Source: Massilia eburnea (lineage in GTDB: Bacteria; Pseudomonadota; Gammaproteobacteria; Burkholderiales; Burkholderiaceae_D). Taken from it: a stretch of DNA of 64,000 nucleotides. The notes under the pieces were generated by a model. The model saw nothing but the letters and a program-made list of their open reading frames with translations. It made no database searches and had not been told where the DNA came from. Location of the stretch: positions 434,001 to 498,000 of the forward strand of contig NZ_WNKX01000001.1 in assembly GCF_009720745.1 (NCBI RefSeq), in the 5' to 3' direction. Numbering within the stretch: position 1 is the first letter of the stretch; each line of letters opens with the position of its first letter. Below, piece after piece: positions 36,787-45,553 of the stretch. The translations under genes and the position numbers were made by a program.

Positions 36787-37811
36787 GGATCGCCATCGCC
36801 AACGATGTCCCGATGGCGGCCGAAGCGCTGCGGCGCGTGATCGCCAGCACGCAGGAACACCAGCTGGCCTGGATCGCCCGCACCGGACTGGAAGCGGTGC
36901 AAAAATGCTGCATCGACCGGCCTGACCTGATCCTGATGGACCTGAACATGCCCGAGCTGGACGGGGTAGAGGCGACGCGCCGCATCATGGAAGAATGCCC
37001 CTGCGCCATCCTGGTGGTGACAGGGCGCCCGCAGGACAACGTCAACCAGGTCTTCCGCGCCCTGGGCGCCGGCGCGCTGGACGTGACGGCGACCCCGGTG
37101 CTGCAAGGGCAGCAAGGCGGCGACGCCGAGCTTCTGCACAAGATCAAGACCATGGACAAGCTGATACGCCACAGCGGCGGCAGCCAGTCCATGTCGCCGC
37201 GCCGCAACGTCTCGCTACCCGAACCGCGCGAAGGCGTGATCGACACCCTGGTGGCCATTGGCGCCTCCACCGGAGGACCGATGGCTGTGGCGCGCATCCT
37301 CGCCGGCTGGACACCGCCGCCCAATTGCGCCGTGGTGGTGGTCCAGCACATCGACGAAAACTTCGCCGACCACTTTGCCAAATGGCTTTCCGAACAGCTG
37401 GCCGTACCGGTGCGCGCAATTGAGAACCGCACTTTGTTGCAAGGAGGTATAGTCATGGTCGCAAAAAGCAACGACCACCTCGTACTGGATGAAAAATACC
37501 AACTAGGTTACGATGCCAACCCAAAGGATTATGCATACCGGCCTTCGGTTGACGTGTTTTTCAACTGCGTGGCCCAGCACTGGAAAGGCGATGCGGTCGG
37601 CGTGCTGCTGACCGGCATGGGGCGCGATGGCGCCGAAGGCCTTCTGGCAATGCGCCGCGCGGGCAAGCACACCATCGCCCAGGACCAGGCCAGTTGCGCG
37701 GTCTATGGCATGCCGCGCGCCGCGGTGGAGCTGGATGCGGCGCAAACTATCCTGCCTCTCGAAAAGATCGGCCCATTCCTGCGCAGCACGATCGGAGGCA
37801 AACTGATTTAA
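36783..37811 (+). CDS. wspF: CheB-type methylesterase response regulator WspF
   Basis: Receptor-demethylating esterase of 342 aa, the negative arm of Wsp. A receiver domain (about 1-120) with phospho-acceptor D53 (L-M-D-L-N-M-P) joins a CheB esterase domain (about 150-342). The catalytic triad is S162 (G-A-S-T-G-G), H189 (V-Q-H-I-D-E) and D282 (G-M-G-R-D-G-A). In Pseudomonas, loss of WspF causes wrinkly, high cyclic-di-GMP colonies; this copy is intact. Overlaps wspE by 4 nt and is 9 nt from wspR. Confidence 0.95.
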   Translation: MRIAIANDVPMAAEALRRVIASTQEHQLAWIARTGLEAVQKCCIDRPDLILMDLNMPELDGVEATRRIMEECPCAILVVTGRPQDNVNQVFRALGAGALDVTATPVLQGQQGGDAELLHKIKTMDKLIRHSGGSQSMSPRRNVSLPEPREGVIDTLVAIGASTGGPMAVARILAGWTPPPNCAVVVVQHIDENFADHFAKWLSEQLAVPVRAIENRTLLQGGIVMVAKSNDHLVLDEKYQLGYDANPKDYAYRPSVDVFFNCVAQHWKGDAVGVLLTGMGRDGAEGLLAMRRAGKHTIAQDQASCAVYGMPRAAVELDAAQTILPLEKIGPFLRSTIGGKLI

Positions 37812-37820
37812 AGGAAAGCG

Positions 37821-38837
37821 ATGTCGTACGACCTCACCTTGAACCCGGATACCGAACCAAGCCTGACCAACTTCAAGGTACGCGTGCTGCTGGTGGACGA
37901 CCAGTTGATCATCGTGGAAGCCGTGCGGCGCATGCTGGCCGACCAGGAAGATATCGAATTCCACTTCACCACCGACGCACGCGAAGCCATCGCCTGCGCC
38001 AACGCGCTGCAGCCTACCGTCATCCTGCAGGACCTGGTGATGCCGGAAGTGGACGGCTTTGAGCTGATCCGCCGCTTCCGCAACGAAGAAATGCTGGCCC
38101 ATGTGCCGATCATCGTGCTGTCCGCCCGCGAAGACCCCAAGCTGAAGGCCCACGGATTTGCCGTCGGCGCCAACGACTACCTGGTCAAGCTGCCGGACAA
38201 GCTGGAACTGCTGGCGCGCGTGCGCCACCACTCCAACGCCCACATCCACCGCCTGCAACGCGACCAGGCCTTCCGCTTCCTGCGCGAGAGCCAGCAGAAG
38301 CTGGCCGCCGCCAATGTGGAGCTGCAAAAGCTGGCCGCCCTCGACCCGCTGACCGGCATCGCCAACCGCCGCCGCTTCGACGAGACCCTGGTGCTGGAAT
38401 GGCAGCGCGGACAGCGCGACAAGACCCCGCTGTCGCTGCTGATGGTCGACGTCGACCACTTCAAGCACTACAACGACAGCTACGGCCACCCCGCCGGCGA
38501 CCTGGCCCTGAAGAAGGTCGCCGCGGTCCTGACCGAAAACCTGAAGCGGCCGGCCGACCTGGTCACGCGCTACGGCGGCGAAGAATTCGCCATCATCCTG
38601 CCGGAAACCGACAGCGACGGCGCCATGAGCGTGGCCAAGGACTGCCTGCGCCACCTGTCGAACCTGGGAATCGAAAACACCAGGGCAACGCCCAACGGGC
38701 TGCTGACGATGTCGATCGGGGTGCACACCGTCGTGCCGCATAAACCGCTGACCTGGCAGGAACTGGTCGCCGCCGCCGACCGCGCTCTCTACGCCGCCAA
38801 GGCCGAAGGCCGCAACCGCGTCATCCAAGCATCGTGA
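37821..38837 (+). CDS. wspR: Response regulator diguanylate cyclase WspR
   Basis: Output enzyme of Wsp, 338 aa, making cyclic-di-GMP from two GTP when phosphorylated. The receiver domain has phospho-acceptor D71 (L-Q-D-L-V-M-P). A helical stalk (about 145-175) leads to a GGDEF domain with active-site G-G-E-E-F at 252-256, a permitted catalytic variant. The inhibitory I-site RxxD is present as R243-P-A-D246, five residues before the active site, so product feedback is expected. AGGAAAG provides the ribosome site. Last gene of the operon, followed by a large hairpin. Confidence 0.96.
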   Translation: MSYDLTLNPDTEPSLTNFKVRVLLVDDQLIIVEAVRRMLADQEDIEFHFTTDAREAIACANALQPTVILQDLVMPEVDGFELIRRFRNEEMLAHVPIIVLSAREDPKLKAHGFAVGANDYLVKLPDKLELLARVRHHSNAHIHRLQRDQAFRFLRESQQKLAAANVELQKLAALDPLTGIANRRRFDETLVLEWQRGQRDKTPLSLLMVDVDHFKHYNDSYGHPAGDLALKKVAAVLTENLKRPADLVTRYGGEEFAIILPETDSDGAMSVAKDCLRHLSNLGIENTRATPNGLLTMSIGVHTVVPHKPLTWQELVAAADRALYAAKAEGRNRVIQAS

Positions 38838-38839
38838 AA

Positions 38840-38923
38840 GCCGGGGGCGAAAAAAGGGGACGTACCCCTTTAAATGGAGAATTACCCATTTAAAGGGGTA
38901 CGTCCCCTTTTTCCGCCCCCGGC
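38840..38923. repeat. Near-perfect intergenic inverted repeat (terminator-like)
   Basis: Arms 38840-38877 and 38886-38923 (38 nt each) are complementary at 37 positions around an 8-nt loop. It lies between the converging wspR and murB genes, with A/T runs on both sides of GGGGACGTACCCC, and can terminate both. Its sequence differs from the repeat at 21722-21822. Confidence 0.85.
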
Positions 38924-38925
38924 AT

Positions 38926-39951
38926 TTAAATGAATACTGGCTCCGGCTCGAGCATGACGCCGTAGCGGGCGCAGACGTCGGCCTGGATGGCGGCCGCCAG
39001 CGCTTGCACTTCGGCGCCGCTGGCGCCGCCGTTATTCACCAGCACCAGCGCCTGTTTCGGATAGACGCCGGCGGCGCCCATACTGCGCCCTTTCCAGCCG
39101 CATTGGTCGATCAGCCAGCCTGCCGCCAGTTTTTCGCTGCCGTCGGGCTGGCGGTGATGCACCAGCGTCGGGAACTGCTCGAGCAGCGCAGCGCACTGCT
39201 CGGCGCTGACCACAGGATTCTTGAAGAAGCTGCCGGCATTGCCGATCTGCGCGGGATCCGGCAGCTTGCGGCGGCGAATGGCGATGACGGTGTCGGCCAC
39301 TTGCTGCGGCGTCGGGGCGGCGATGCCCTGCTCCGCGACGGCGTTGGCCAGTTCCGCATAGCGCAAATTCGGCTGCCAGGCGCGCGGCAGGGCGAAACTG
39401 ACGTCCAGGATGATCAGCTCCCGCCCTTCGTGCTTGAATACGCTGTCGCGGTAGGCGAAACGGCAAGCGGCGCCGTCCATCACGCGCACTTCGCCGGTAG
39501 CGGGATCGAACGCGCTCAGCGAGAGGAAATAGTCCTTGGTTTCCGCCCCATACGCCCCAATATTCTGGATCGGTGCTGCGCCCACGGTGCCGGGGATCAG
39601 CGACAGGTTTTCCAGCCCGCCCACGCCTTGCGCCAGCGTCCACTGCACGAAGTCGTGCCAGGTTTCGCCGGCGGCGGCGCGCACGTGGTGGTGGGTCGCG
39701 GTGCCGGCCAGGATTTCGCGGCCTTCCAGCGCGATGTGCAGCACCAGGCCCGGGAAGTCGCGCGTCAGCAGCAGGTTGCTGCCGCCGCCGAGCACCAGGC
39801 GCGGCATGGCGGCCAGCTGCGCATCGGCCAGGGCGGCGCGCAAGTCGTCCACCGATGTCACGCGCAGGTAATGTTTGGCGCGTACATCAATACGGAAGGT
39901 ATTTAAATGCTTTAGTGGGTGGTCGTGCTGGAGAATTTCGGGGAAAGGCAT
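38926..39951 (-). CDS. murB: UDP-N-acetylenolpyruvoylglucosamine reductase
   Basis: FAD/NADPH enzyme of 341 aa making UDP-N-acetylmuramate for peptidoglycan; type I length as in E. coli. FAD-binding segments L-G-G-G-S-N-L-L-L and I-P-G-T-V-G-A-A-P-I-Q-N-I-G-A-Y-G are intact. The catalytic Ser lies in G-N-A-G-S-F-F-K-N-P, and the active-site Glu is one of two in the C-terminal L-E-P-E-P. The ribosome site before the ATG is weak, but the N-terminal sequence fits the family. Divergent from yajQ. Confidence 0.96.
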   Translation of the reverse strand: MPFPEILQHDHPLKHLNTFRIDVRAKHYLRVTSVDDLRAALADAQLAAMPRLVLGGGSNLLLTRDFPGLVLHIALEGREILAGTATHHHVRAAAGETWHDFVQWTLAQGVGGLENLSLIPGTVGAAPIQNIGAYGAETKDYFLSLSAFDPATGEVRVMDGAACRFAYRDSVFKHEGRELIILDVSFALPRAWQPNLRYAELANAVAEQGIAAPTPQQVADTVIAIRRRKLPDPAQIGNAGSFFKNPVVSAEQCAALLEQFPTLVHHRQPDGSEKLAAGWLIDQCGWKGRSMGAAGVYPKQALVLVNNGGASGAEVQALAAAIQADVCARYGVMLEPEPVFI

Positions 39952-39973
39952 GGGCAGATCAAGTTTTTGCTCG

Positions 39974-39979
39974 ATTATA
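39974..39979 (-). promoter_or_regulatory. Candidate -10 element for murB
   Basis: Leftward TATAAT lies 23 nt ahead of the murB ATG. The -35 region is a poor match, so this is a tentative call. Confidence 0.3.
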
Positions 39980-40085
39980 GTGCAATTATGACAAAAACGA
40001 CCGAGCGTTCGCTTGTTTGTCCGTTAAAATGTCGCTTCTTTTGAGTCCGCCCTCTGGGCGGTTGCTTCATTGTAAAGGAAAGAAT

Positions 40086-40571
40086 ATGCCATCGTTTGAC
40101 GTAGTATCCGAAGCGGACATGTTCGAGGTGCGCAACGCCGTCGACCAAAGCAACAAGGAAATCTCGACCCGCTTCGACTTCAAGGGCAGCGATGCGCGCG
40201 TTGAACAAAAAGAAAACGACCTGACGGCATTTGCCGATTCGGAGTTCCAGCTTGGCCAGGTGCGCGATGTGCTGACCAACAAGCTGGCCAAACGCAAGGT
40301 CGACGTGCGCTTCCTCGACGAAGGCAAGGTAGAGAAAATTGGTGGGGACAAAGTCAAGCAGGTCATCAAGGTGAAAAACGGTCTCGATTCCGATACCGCG
40401 AAAAAGATCACCAAGGTTATCAAGGAAAGCAAGATGAAGGTCCAGGCCAGCATCCAGGGCGAGTCGGTGCGCGTGAGCGGCGCCAAGCGCGACGACCTGC
40501 AGGCTGCGATGCAGCTGCTGCGTAAGGACGTGCCGGACACGCCACTGGAATTCAATAATTTCCGCGATTGA
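40086..40571 (+). CDS. yajQ: YajQ family nucleotide-binding protein
   Basis: A cytoplasmic protein of 161 aa with two ferredoxin-like halves. The family binds nucleotides and, in Xanthomonas and Pseudomonas homologues, cyclic-di-GMP. Hallmarks: M-P-S-F-D-V-V-S-E at the start, S-T-R-F-D-F-K-G-S and the C-terminal F-N-N-F-R-D. AAGGAAAG before ATG 40086 and family length fix the start; the earlier Met at 40017 is unsupported. With Wsp nearby it may be a cyclic-di-GMP effector, which is inference only. Confidence 0.95.
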   Translation: MPSFDVVSEADMFEVRNAVDQSNKEISTRFDFKGSDARVEQKENDLTAFADSEFQLGQVRDVLTNKLAKRKVDVRFLDEGKVEKIGGDKVKQVIKVKNGLDSDTAKKITKVIKESKMKVQASIQGESVRVSGAKRDDLQAAMQLLRKDVPDTPLEFNNFRD

Positions 40572-40584
40572 TCGAAGGACTGTA

Positions 40585-41844
40585 ATGAAACGTGTTGACG
40601 ATTTCCGCCTCAAGTTTGGCGACAAAGAGTATGTGCCAATCATGATCGGCGGGATGGGCGTGGACATTTCCACGACCGAACTGGCGCTGGAAGCGGCGCG
40701 CCTTGGCGGCATCGGCCATATTTCCGATGCGATGGTGGAGGATGTCTCGGACCGCAAGTTCGACACCACTTTCGTCAAGGACAAGACCAAGCTGTATAAG
40801 CACAACATCAATAATATGGACAAGTCCGAGGTGCAGTTCGACCTCGGCCGCCTGGCTGAAGCACAGCGCCGCCACATCGGCGACACCATGCAGCGCAAGG
40901 AAGGCCCTGGCCTGATCTTCGTAAACTGCATGGAAAAGCTGACCATGAACGGTCCGAAGGAAACCCTGCGCACCCGCCTGAACGCGGCGCTGGACGCTGG
41001 CATCGACGGCATCACCCTGTCGGCCGGCCTGCACTTCGGTTCCTTCGCGCTGATGGCCGACCATCCGCGCTTCCGCGAGGCGAAGCTGGGCATCATCGTG
41101 TCCTCCGTGCGCGCGCTGCAGATCTTCCTGCGCAAGAACCAGAAGCTGAACCGCCTGCCCGACTACGTGATCGTGGAAGGCCCGCTGGCCGGCGGCCACC
41201 TGGGCTTCGGGCTGGAAGACTGGAAGGAATTCGACCTGCACCAGATCGTGCAGGAGATCCTGGACTACATGAAGGCGGAAAACCTGGACGTGCCAGTGAT
41301 CGCCGCTGGCGGCGTGTTCACCGGCAGCGACGCTGTGTCCTTCCTGGAAATGGGCGCGGCCGGCGTGCAGGTGGCGACCCGCTTTACCGTGACCAAGGAA
41401 TGCGGCCTGCCTGACGATGTGAAGCAGGAATACTTCAAGGCGACCGAGGACGACGTGATCGTCAATGGCATTTCGCCTACCGGTTATCCGATGCGCATGC
41501 TGAAGAGCACTCCAGCGATCGGCGCCGGCATCCGTCCCGGCTGCGAATCCTACGGCTACCTGCTCGATGCGACCGGCAACTGTGCTTACATCAATTCGTA
41601 TAATCGCGAAGTGGTGGCGAACGGCGGCAGCGACAAGGGCATCAAGGTGATGGACAAGACTTGCCTGTGCACCCACATGCGCAACTTCAACTGCTGGACT
41701 TGCGGTCATTACACCTACCGCCTGAAGGACACTTCATTCAAGAAGCCGGATGGTTCCTACCAGCTGCTGACGGCGGAACATGTGTTCAAGGACTACCAGT
41801 TCTCGACCGATAATTCTATAGCTTTACCTGAGAAAGAGTTCTAA
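40585..41844 (+). CDS. Nitronate monooxygenase-family flavoprotein with Cys-rich C-terminus
   Basis: FMN-dependent oxidoreductase of the 2-nitropropane dioxygenase superfamily, 419 aa. The barrel core shows I-M-I-G-G-M-G-V near the N-terminus and E-G-P-L-A-G-G-H-L-G-F-G, then A-A-G-G-V-F-T-G and G-A-A-G-V-Q-V-A-T-R-F for FMN phosphate. The sequence extends about 90 residues beyond the barrel and contains a C-L-C...C-W-T-C cluster near residues 360-379, not usual for nitronate monooxygenases, which could bind zinc or an iron-sulphur cluster. It follows yajQ by 13 nt and is probably co-transcribed. Substrate unknown; an enoyl-ACP reductase II-like or other flavin reductase role is possible. Confidence 0.82.
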   Translation: MKRVDDFRLKFGDKEYVPIMIGGMGVDISTTELALEAARLGGIGHISDAMVEDVSDRKFDTTFVKDKTKLYKHNINNMDKSEVQFDLGRLAEAQRRHIGDTMQRKEGPGLIFVNCMEKLTMNGPKETLRTRLNAALDAGIDGITLSAGLHFGSFALMADHPRFREAKLGIIVSSVRALQIFLRKNQKLNRLPDYVIVEGPLAGGHLGFGLEDWKEFDLHQIVQEILDYMKAENLDVPVIAAGGVFTGSDAVSFLEMGAAGVQVATRFTVTKECGLPDDVKQEYFKATEDDVIVNGISPTGYPMRMLKSTPAIGAGIRPGCESYGYLLDATGNCAYINSYNREVVANGGSDKGIKVMDKTCLCTHMRNFNCWTCGHYTYRLKDTSFKKPDGSYQLLTAEHVFKDYQFSTDNSIALPEKEF

Positions 41845-41857
41845 TACAGCTTGCCAA

Positions 41858-41909
41858 AACCCGGTACGGCGGGGTCAGACCCTTGGGTCTGACCCAGGTT
41901 TACCGGGTT
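41858..41909. repeat. Inverted repeat, dispersed GGGTCAGACCC family (copy 2)
   Basis: Arms 41858-41882 and 41885-41909 form an imperfect hairpin with a perfect GGGTCAGACCC/GGGTCTGACCC centre. The right arm is the exact reverse complement of 18946-18970. It sits between two converging genes, 3 nt from the stop of the DHH gene, and probably acts as terminator. Confidence 0.75.
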
Positions 41910-41911
41910 AA

Positions 41912-42835
41912 TCAGCCCTCTTTGTTGATGCGCACGATCAAAGCGCCCAACACCTCCTCCGCCATCTCATTCTCCACCTGGCAAGTGCCGGCATTCTCAT
42001 GCCCGCCGCCGCCGTATTCCAGCATCAGCGCACCGATATTGGTCTTCGAGGACCGATTCAGGATCGACTTACCCGTGGCGAACACGGTATTCTGGTTCTT
42101 CAGCCCCCACAGCACGTGGATCGAGATATTCTGCTCAGGGTACAGGGCATATATGACGAAGCGATTACCCGCATAAATCGTCTCCTCGTTGCGCAAGTCC
42201 AGCACCACCAGGTTCTTGTGCACCGTCGAACAACGGCGGATCTGCTCCTTGCACTTCTCCGCATGGTCGTGATACAGGTCGCTGCGTTCTTTCACGTCAG
42301 GCAGCGCCATGATTTCATCAATCGTGTGCGAGCGGCAGTAGTCGATCAAATCCATCATCAGGTTGTAATTCGAGATGCGGAAGTCGCGGAAGCGCCCCAG
42401 CCCCGTGCGCGCGTCCATCAGGAAGTTCAGCAGGTCCCAGCCCTTGGGATTCAGCACCTCGTCACGGTTGAACTGCGCCGAATCGCCTTTGTCCACCGCC
42501 AGCATCATGTCGTTCCAGGCTGAGGGGAACTTGTTGCCGCCGCCGTAGTAGTCATACACCACGCGTGCGGCTGACGGCGCATTGGGATCGATGACGTGGT
42601 TCTGGCGGTCGCCCGTATTGCGGATGGTCTCGGACAGGTGGTGGTCGAACGCCAGGTGGGCGCCCGCTACATAAGGAAGGTTGGTGGTGATATCGCGGCT
42701 GGTAATGGCGATTTTCCCGTCCTGCATGTCCTTCGGGTGCACGAACAGGATCTCGTCGATCAAGTCCAGGTGCTTGAGCAGCACCGCGCACACCAGGCCA
42801 TCAAAATCACTGCGGGTAACTAGGCGGAACTTCAT
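41912..42835 (-). CDS. DHH family phosphoesterase
   Basis: Predicted cytoplasmic metal-dependent phosphodiesterase or exopolyphosphatase-like protein of 307 aa. The DHH motifs are seen in T-R-S-D-F-D-G-L and F-D-H-H-L-S-E, with a C-terminal DHHA1 glycine motif G-G-G-G-H-E-N-A-G. Start 42835 (M-K-F-R-L-V-T) is preferred because AGGGG lies 8 nt upstream; a GTG 9 nt earlier has no spacing support. Substrate not determinable: nanoRNA, cyclic dinucleotides and polyphosphate are all possible in this superfamily. It lies 51 nt downstream of the lysR-type gene on the same strand. Confidence 0.82.
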   Translation of the reverse strand: MKFRLVTRSDFDGLVCAVLLKHLDLIDEILFVHPKDMQDGKIAITSRDITTNLPYVAGAHLAFDHHLSETIRNTGDRQNHVIDPNAPSAARVVYDYYGGGNKFPSAWNDMMLAVDKGDSAQFNRDEVLNPKGWDLLNFLMDARTGLGRFRDFRISNYNLMMDLIDYCRSHTIDEIMALPDVKERSDLYHDHAEKCKEQIRRCSTVHKNLVVLDLRNEETIYAGNRFVIYALYPEQNISIHVLWGLKNQNTVFATGKSILNRSSKTNIGALMLEYGGGGHENAGTCQVENEMAEEVLGALIVRINKEG

Positions 42836-42886
42836 GGAAGGCACCCCTATCGCTGATGAATTGGAGACCCATAGTACCGTGAAGTT

Positions 42887-43810
42887 TCAAAGCCTGTCGA
42901 GACGCCCCGCAAAGTCTTGTGCCCGCAATTGCGCAACCACATAGTCGACGAAAGCCCGGGTCTTGGCCGGCAACAGCTTCTTGCTCGAATAGTAGATCGA
43001 CAGGGGCCCGACCTCGGCATGCCAGTCCGGCAGCAGGCGCACCAGCTGCCCCGATTCCAGCAGCGGCGCCGCGTGTGGTCCGGGCAGCAGCGCCACGCCC
43101 AGTCCCATGCAGGCCGCCTGCGCCATCGCTTCCGGATCGTCGAAGGTGGCGACGGGGCGAAACTCAGCCACAGCCTCCTCGCCGGCGGCATTGCGCAGCA
43201 GGTAGTCGCGCAGGCGTCCGCTCTCGGCCGAGCGGCGCGCAATGCCTTCCCAGCCCGCTAGCTCGGACGGGTGGCGCGGCAGTTGGCGCCCCGCCAGGTA
43301 GGAAGGCGCCGCCGTGACCAGGACCCATGGCCGCCCCAGCTCGCGCGCCACCACGCCTGGCGCCAGGTCGATGCCGCCGCCAATGGCGACGTCATAGCCC
43401 TCCCCGATCAGGTCTACCACGCGGTTGTCGAAGCGCCAGTCGTGCTGTACGCCCGGATAGCGCTGCAGGAAGCCTTTCAGCAAGGGCAGGATATACATGC
43501 GCCCCACGCCATGCGCCAGCGCCACCTTGAGCGTCCCGGCCGGCTCTCCAGCGCCTTGCGCAGCGTCGGCGATGGCGCCTTGCAGCTCGGTGAGCGGACC
43601 GCGCACCTGCTGCAGCAAGCGTTCGCCGGCTTCGGTCAGCGCCAGCCGGCGCGTGCTGCGCTGGAACAGGCGCACGCCGAGGCGGCCTTCCAACCGCGCC
43701 ACGTTCTTGCTGACGGCGGCCGGGGTCAGGCCCAGGCGGCGCGCCGCCTCCGAGAAGCCGGCGCATTCGGCGCTCTGCAGGAAGGCTTCGAGCAGGTTCA
43801 ATGGCTCCAT
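42887..43810 (-). CDS. LysR family transcriptional regulator
   Basis: A 307-aa LysR regulator. The N-terminal winged helix reads F-S-E-A-A-R-R-L-G-L-T-P-A-A-V-S-K followed by L-F-Q-R-S-T-R-R; the C-terminal effector domain spans about 90-300. Divergent from an SDR gene with about 100 bp between, the classical LysR arrangement, so it probably regulates that gene in response to an unknown ligand. Confidence 0.92.
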   Translation of the reverse strand: MEPLNLLEAFLQSAECAGFSEAARRLGLTPAAVSKNVARLEGRLGVRLFQRSTRRLALTEAGERLLQQVRGPLTELQGAIADAAQGAGEPAGTLKVALAHGVGRMYILPLLKGFLQRYPGVQHDWRFDNRVVDLIGEGYDVAIGGGIDLAPGVVARELGRPWVLVTAAPSYLAGRQLPRHPSELAGWEGIARRSAESGRLRDYLLRNAAGEEAVAEFRPVATFDDPEAMAQAACMGLGVALLPGPHAAPLLESGQLVRLLPDWHAEVGPLSIYYSSKKLLPAKTRAFVDYVVAQLRAQDFAGRLDRL

Positions 43811-43833
43811 TTGATACCTTTGGTTGAAAGTGA

Positions 43834-43852
43834 TAGCTAATATTACCAGCTA
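43834..43852. promoter_or_regulatory. Candidate LysR operator
   Basis: TAGCT-N9-AGCTA is a perfect 5-bp dyad with an AT-rich centre between the divergent lysR-type and SDR genes, close to the regulator start. Confidence 0.4.
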
Positions 43853-43913
43853 GTCGCATCGCAATGCGTGAACCATACTGGCTTCATCCCAACCAAACTT
43901 GTAGGAGCAAATC

Positions 43914-44642
43914 ATGAGCAAAATCGCATTCGTTACCGGTGGTTCCCGCGGCATCGGCGCCGCCATCGTGCGCCGCCTGGCCAAGGACGGTGCAACCGTC
44001 GCCTTCACCTACCAAAGCTCGGGCGCTGCCGCCGACGCGCTGGCCAGTGAAATCCAGGCCGCGGGCGGCCAGGCCATCGCGCTGAAAGTCGACGCCACCG
44101 ACGTCGCAGCCACCCGCGCCGCCATCGACGACATCGCGCGCCGTTTCGGCCGCCTCGACATCCTCGTCAACAACGCCGGCGTGCTGCACCTGGGCGACGT
44201 TTCCGAACTGACGATGGAAGCCTTCGACAACACCATCGCCGTCAACGTGCGCGCCGTGTTCGCCGCCACCCAGGCAGCAGTGGCACATATGAAGGCCGGC
44301 GGCCGCGTGATCAATATCAGCAGCACCAATGCCGAGCGCATGCCCTTCCCTGGCGGTTCGATTTATGCGATGAGCAAGTCGGCGCTGACTGGCCTGGTGC
44401 AAGGCCTGGCGCGCGACCTTGGCCCGCGCGGCATCACCATCAATAATGTGCAGCCAGGCCCGGTGGATACCGACATGAACCCGGCGCACAGCGACTTTGC
44501 CAAGGCCCTGCACGACCTGATGCCGATCAAGCGTCACGCGCGCGGCGAAGAAATTGCTGGGATGGTGGCCTACCTGGCCAGCGATGAAGCGGCCTACGTG
44601 ACCGGCGCAGGTCTCAATATCGACGGTGGCTTCGCCGCCTAA
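43914..44642 (+). CDS. SDR family oxidoreductase
   Basis: Classical short-chain dehydrogenase of 242 aa. The nucleotide motif T-G-G-S-R-G-I-G is at residues 8-15. Then come N-N-A-G, the catalytic Ser in I-N-I-S-S-T, Y-A-M-S-K (catalytic Tyr and Lys) and the end T-G-A-G-L-N-I-D-G-G-F. GGAG precedes the ATG. FabG-like in sequence, but it stands alone next to a LysR regulator, so it is more likely a detoxifying or secondary reductase. Its stop overlaps the stop of the convergent araC-type gene by 3 nt. Confidence 0.93.
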   Translation: MSKIAFVTGGSRGIGAAIVRRLAKDGATVAFTYQSSGAAADALASEIQAAGGQAIALKVDATDVAATRAAIDDIARRFGRLDILVNNAGVLHLGDVSELTMEAFDNTIAVNVRAVFAATQAAVAHMKAGGRVINISSTNAERMPFPGGSIYAMSKSALTGLVQGLARDLGPRGITINNVQPGPVDTDMNPAHSDFAKALHDLMPIKRHARGEEIAGMVAYLASDEAAYVTGAGLNIDGGFAA

Positions 44643-45553
44643 GGCGCGAAGTGCGACTGCCGCAGCTGTTCGGCGTCCTGCTTGGGCGAGGCGCCGAACA
44701 TCCTGCGGTATTCGCGGCTGAATTGCGAAGGGCTTTCGTAGCCCACTTTGAAGGCCACCGTGGCTGCCTCCACGCCGCCGGCCATCAGCAACTTGCGCGC
44801 TTCCAGCAGGCGCACCTGCTTCTGGTACTGCAATGGGCTCATCACCGTCATGGCCTTGAAGCGGCGGTGCAGGACGGAGGCGCTCATGCGCACTTCCCTG
44901 GCCAGCGTTTCAATGCGCAGCGGCTGGTCGAAATGCTGGCGTATCCACTGGATCGCTTCCCCGATCGATTGTTCTTTGCCGCTGCCACGCACCGCGATGT
45001 GCAGCGCGGCGCCGCCCGGCGCCATCAGCAGGTGGTAGAACAACTCCTGCTTCAGCAGGCGTGACAACACCGGAATGTCGCGCGGTTTGTCCAGCAGCGC
45101 CAGCAGCCGCGCCACAACGTCCAGCAGCCCGGCGCCGGCCGCTTCAACGTAGGTGGCCGGCAGTTGCGCGGGCGGTGGCGGGGCGATCTGCATTTCCAAG
45201 ATGAAGGCCGCGATTTCCCGGGCTTCAAAATCGACGCGCACGCCTAAATACGGCCGCGCCAGCGTGGCCGCCGTGACCTGGCCGGATACCGGCATCGTGA
45301 CAGCTGCAAGGAGGTAGTCGCCGGGGCCGTACTGCACCAGCTCCGGACCGACCAGCGTCTGTTTGGCGCCCTGCACCAGCAGGCACATGGAAGGCTGCAG
45401 CAAGCCCCGCCCAGCTTCTGTGGGCGTGGGAATGCGGATCAGCGTCAGCCAGGGGATGGCGGTGACGATATCCCGGCGTTCATGCCCAGTGCCGCGGAAA
45501 TGCCGGGCCACGGCCTGGCGCAATACCTGCAGCAGCTCAGAGTGTCGTTTCAT
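44639..45553 (-). CDS. AraC family transcriptional regulator
   Basis: A 304-aa regulator. An N-terminal AraC-type sensing domain (about 30-190) is followed by a C-terminal double helix-turn-helix (about 200-300: R-I-E-T-L-A-R-E-V-R-M-S, then A-T-V-A-F-K-V-G-Y-E-S-P-S-Q-F-S-R-E-Y). Start 45553 overlaps the 3' end of the aldehyde dehydrogenase gene by 17 nt on the same strand, so they are coupled and it probably responds to an aldehyde-linked signal. The longer upstream frame is an out-of-frame read of the dehydrogenase and is rejected. Confidence 0.9.
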   Translation of the reverse strand: MKRHSELLQVLRQAVARHFRGTGHERRDIVTAIPWLTLIRIPTPTEAGRGLLQPSMCLLVQGAKQTLVGPELVQYGPGDYLLAAVTMPVSGQVTAATLARPYLGVRVDFEAREIAAFILEMQIAPPPPAQLPATYVEAAGAGLLDVVARLLALLDKPRDIPVLSRLLKQELFYHLLMAPGGAALHIAVRGSGKEQSIGEAIQWIRQHFDQPLRIETLAREVRMSASVLHRRFKAMTVMSPLQYQKQVRLLEARKLLMAGGVEAATVAFKVGYESPSQFSREYRRMFGASPKQDAEQLRQSHFAP

